Source: Lysobacteraceae bacterium 2PB (GTDB lineage Bacteria > Pseudomonadota > Gammaproteobacteria > Xanthomonadales > Xanthomonadaceae). From it: 64,000 nucleotides of DNA. The stretch's first letter is position 1. Every line of letters begins with the position of its first letter. Shown here in pieces: positions 61,694 through 64,000 of this stretch. The stretch is from contig SCMT01000024.1 in assembly GCA_005502915.1 (NCBI GenBank), positions 1 to 64,000 of the forward strand, in the 5' to 3' direction. The notes under the pieces were generated by a model. It had not been told where the DNA came from and did not search any database. It was given only the letters and a program-made list of their open reading frames with translations. The translations under genes were made by a program, and so were the position numbers.

Positions 61694-62968
61694 ATGAGCA
61701 TCCGCGACACCTCCGCACAGGACCGCCCTCTCGCCGCCAGCGCCGGACGCATGCCGCGCCGTCGCCTGATCGCCATCGGCGCTGCCGTGGCCATCGCCGC
61801 TGCCGGCATCGGCGTGGTGGGCGCATGGCGCGCCGGCGGCCAGTCGATCAGCACCGAGCGCGTGCGCATCGCCGAAGTCACGCGCGGCGACCTGGTCCGC
61901 GACCTGTCGGCCGAGGGCCGGGTGATCTCGGCCAACAGTCCGACGCTGTACACCATCGCCGCAGGCACGGTCACGCTGTCGGTGGTGGCCGGCGACGCAG
62001 TGAAGCGCGGCCAGGCGCTGGCGACCATCGACAGCCCGGAGCTGCGCAGCCGGCTGGCCCAGGAGGAAGCGACACTCGCGAGCCTGGAGGCCGAAGCCGA
62101 CCGCGCCGAACTGGACGCCGCCCTGACCCGCGCCAACGCCCGCAAGACACTGGACCAGGCGGCGATCGACCGCATCGCCGCGCAGCGCGACCTGGAACGC
62201 AACCAGCGCGCCTTCGAAGGCGGCGCGGTCGCGCAGATCGACGTGGCACGCGCGCAGGACGCCCTGAAGAAGGCCGATCTCGGCCTGGCCACGGCACGCG
62301 AGGAACACGCACTGCAGGGCCGGGGCGCGGGCCTGGACACCCGCAACAAGCGCCTGCAGGCCGAGCGCCAGCGTTCGGTCGTCGCCGAACTGCAGCGTCA
62401 GGTCGATGCGCTGACCCTGCGCGCGCCGTTCGACGGCCAGGTCGGCCAGTTGATGATCGCGCAGCGCGCCAACGTCGCGGCCAACGCGCCGGTGCTGAGC
62501 GTGGTCGACCTGTCGGTCTTCGAGGTCGAGATCAAGGTGCCGGAAAGCTTCGCCCGCGACCTGGGCATCGGCATCCCCGCCGAAGTGAGCGGCAACACCG
62601 GCACGTTCGCCGCTGAAATCTCGGCGGTGTCGCCGGAAGTGGTGAACGGCGAGGTCGCCGCACGCCTGCGCTTCACCGGCAAGCAGCCGCCCGCGCTGCG
62701 CCAGAACCAGCGCCTGAGCGCGCGCATCGTGCTCGACACGCGCCGCAACGTGCTGATGGTCGAGCGCGGCCCCTTCGTCGACCAGGGCGGCGGCAACAGC
62801 GCCTACGTCATGGACGGTTCCATCGCCGTGAAGCGCACCGTGCGCACCGGCGTCAGCAGCCTCAGCGCGGTCGAGATCGTCGACGGCGCCAAGCCCGGAG
62901 ACCGCATCGTGGTCTCCGGCAGCGACCAGTTCGGCGACGCCGAACGCATCCGCATCTCCGGAGAATGA
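61694..62968 (+). CDS. MacA/HlyD-like periplasmic adaptor of an ABC exporter
   Basis: A 424-aa membrane-fusion protein. One anchor (about 25-45) is followed by a lipoyl half with AAGTVTLSVVAGDAVKRGQALATID, a long coiled-coil hairpin (about 105-235), and the second lipoyl half LRAPFDGQVGQLMIAQRANV with barrel domains. With the downstream ABC ATPase it should form a MacAB-like efflux or lipid/peptide export system. Driven by the sigma-54 promoter. Its stop overlaps the next ATG (ATGA). Confidence 0.9.
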   Translation: MSIRDTSAQDRPLAASAGRMPRRRLIAIGAAVAIAAAGIGVVGAWRAGGQSISTERVRIAEVTRGDLVRDLSAEGRVISANSPTLYTIAAGTVTLSVVAGDAVKRGQALATIDSPELRSRLAQEEATLASLEAEADRAELDAALTRANARKTLDQAAIDRIAAQRDLERNQRAFEGGAVAQIDVARAQDALKKADLGLATAREEHALQGRGAGLDTRNKRLQAERQRSVVAELQRQVDALTLRAPFDGQVGQLMIAQRANVAANAPVLSVVDLSVFEVEIKVPESFARDLGIGIPAEVSGNTGTFAAEISAVSPEVVNGEVAARLRFTGKQPPALRQNQRLSARIVLDTRRNVLMVERGPFVDQGGGNSAYVMDGSIAVKRTVRTGVSSLSAVEIVDGAKPGDRIVVSGSDQFGDAERIRISGE

Positions 62969-63231
62969 CCATGCACGCCCAGATCCCCCAGCCCTGCCGG
63001 TCCGAAAGCGCGGACACCGCGCACGACACCGCGTCCGACCCGTTCCCGTCGAGCCCGTTCTCGCCACGCATGGTGTGGTCGGCCGACGACCTGGTCGAAG
63101 CCGTGCGCCTGCCGCTGCACTGCGAAGCCTTCGCGCCGTCGGCCAACGATGCGCGCCTGCACCGCCCGCGGCGCACGCTGCGCTTCCTCGCCACGCCGCC
63201 GCTGGCCGCCCGTTTCCGGATCGGCGGCTGA
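62965..63231 (+). CDS. Small unknown protein coupled to the ABC exporter genes
   Basis: An 88-aa polar protein with no recognised family, signal peptide or membrane segment. The ATG overlaps the adaptor stop (ATGA), which implies translational coupling and is the main reason to accept it. It is rich in Pro, Ser and Ala early and Arg late (LHRPRRTLRFL). Could be a regulator or cargo of the exporter, or a fortuitous frame. Confidence 0.45.
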   Translation: MTMHAQIPQPCRSESADTAHDTASDPFPSSPFSPRMVWSADDLVEAVRLPLHCEAFAPSANDARLHRPRRTLRFLATPPLAARFRIGG

Positions 63232-63338
63232 GGCGTCGCACCGCCCGCGCCGGGCCCTCTCTCTCCCCGGCGCGAAGCGGAACGACACCCGGTCCGCCGC
63301 TCCCTTTCCTCTCGCATCCCGCCTCCCGGAGTTCCCCC

Positions 63339-64000
<662 letters not shown>

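Overview
The window reads as chromosomal DNA of a high-GC gammaproteobacterium of the Xanthomonadaceae/Lysobacteraceae, most like Lysobacter or Luteimonas. This rests on the strong GC bias, exported proteases, the DUF6776-erpA-nudC-ampE block, an SAH-riboswitch-controlled ahcY near metF, Bfr/Bfd, and REP-like intergenic hairpins. It is an inference from gene content; no rRNA is present. Gene density is high, with about 48 coding genes and one tRNA. I see no CRISPR array, transposase or integrase.

Layout. 0-10 kb (minus strand): a secreted trypsin-like protease with duplicated C-terminal modules, an S9D glutamyl-endopeptidase-like peptidase, a giant membrane patatin-like lipase and an SGNH hydrolase. 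A 131-bp dispersed repeat lies beside each of the two peptidase stop codons. 10-15 kb: SAH riboswitch, ahcY and metF, split by a 2.2-kb insert holding a small Cys-rich secreted protein, tandem repeats and a DUF3228-like gene. 15-19.4 kb: ampE, nudC, erpA, a DUF6776 gene and a DUF4126 gene. 19.5-24.4 kb: a receiver/GGDEF/EAL protein whose output domains look catalytically dead, followed by a hybrid histidine kinase with a Pro/Ala linker and an Hpt domain. 24.4-26 kb: bfr, Fur-boxed bfd and rppH.

26-38.2 kb is the most striking region. The methylcitrate genes acnD and prpF, normally neighbours, are separated by a complete type I restriction-modification operon (hsdM, rhuM, hsdS, hsdR) plus a small DUF6933-like gene. 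All run in the same direction, with 4-bp overlaps and near-zero spacing, so prpF now sits at the 3' end of a defence operon. The second target-recognition half of hsdS is visibly AT-richer than its surroundings.

38.4-45 kb: tRNA-Met, queD, a phasin with a perfect operator palindrome, and a TetR-MFP-RND efflux operon. 45-51.5 kb: bioD, msrC, a TfoX C-terminal-domain protein, a cobalamin riboswitch with btuB, and an apparently cytoplasmic subtilase preceded by a small protein resembling the subtilase's own prodomain. 51.5-61.5 kb: dinB, a cysteine-synthase-like gene, alr, a YbdK-type ligase, a two-component pair and glmS. 61.6-64 kb: a sigma-54 promoter drives a MacA-like adaptor, a small unknown gene and an ABC ATPase cut by the window edge.

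Regulation visible in the sequence includes two riboswitches, one sigma-54 promoter, a Fur box, several palindromic operators and at least six strong intrinsic terminators.
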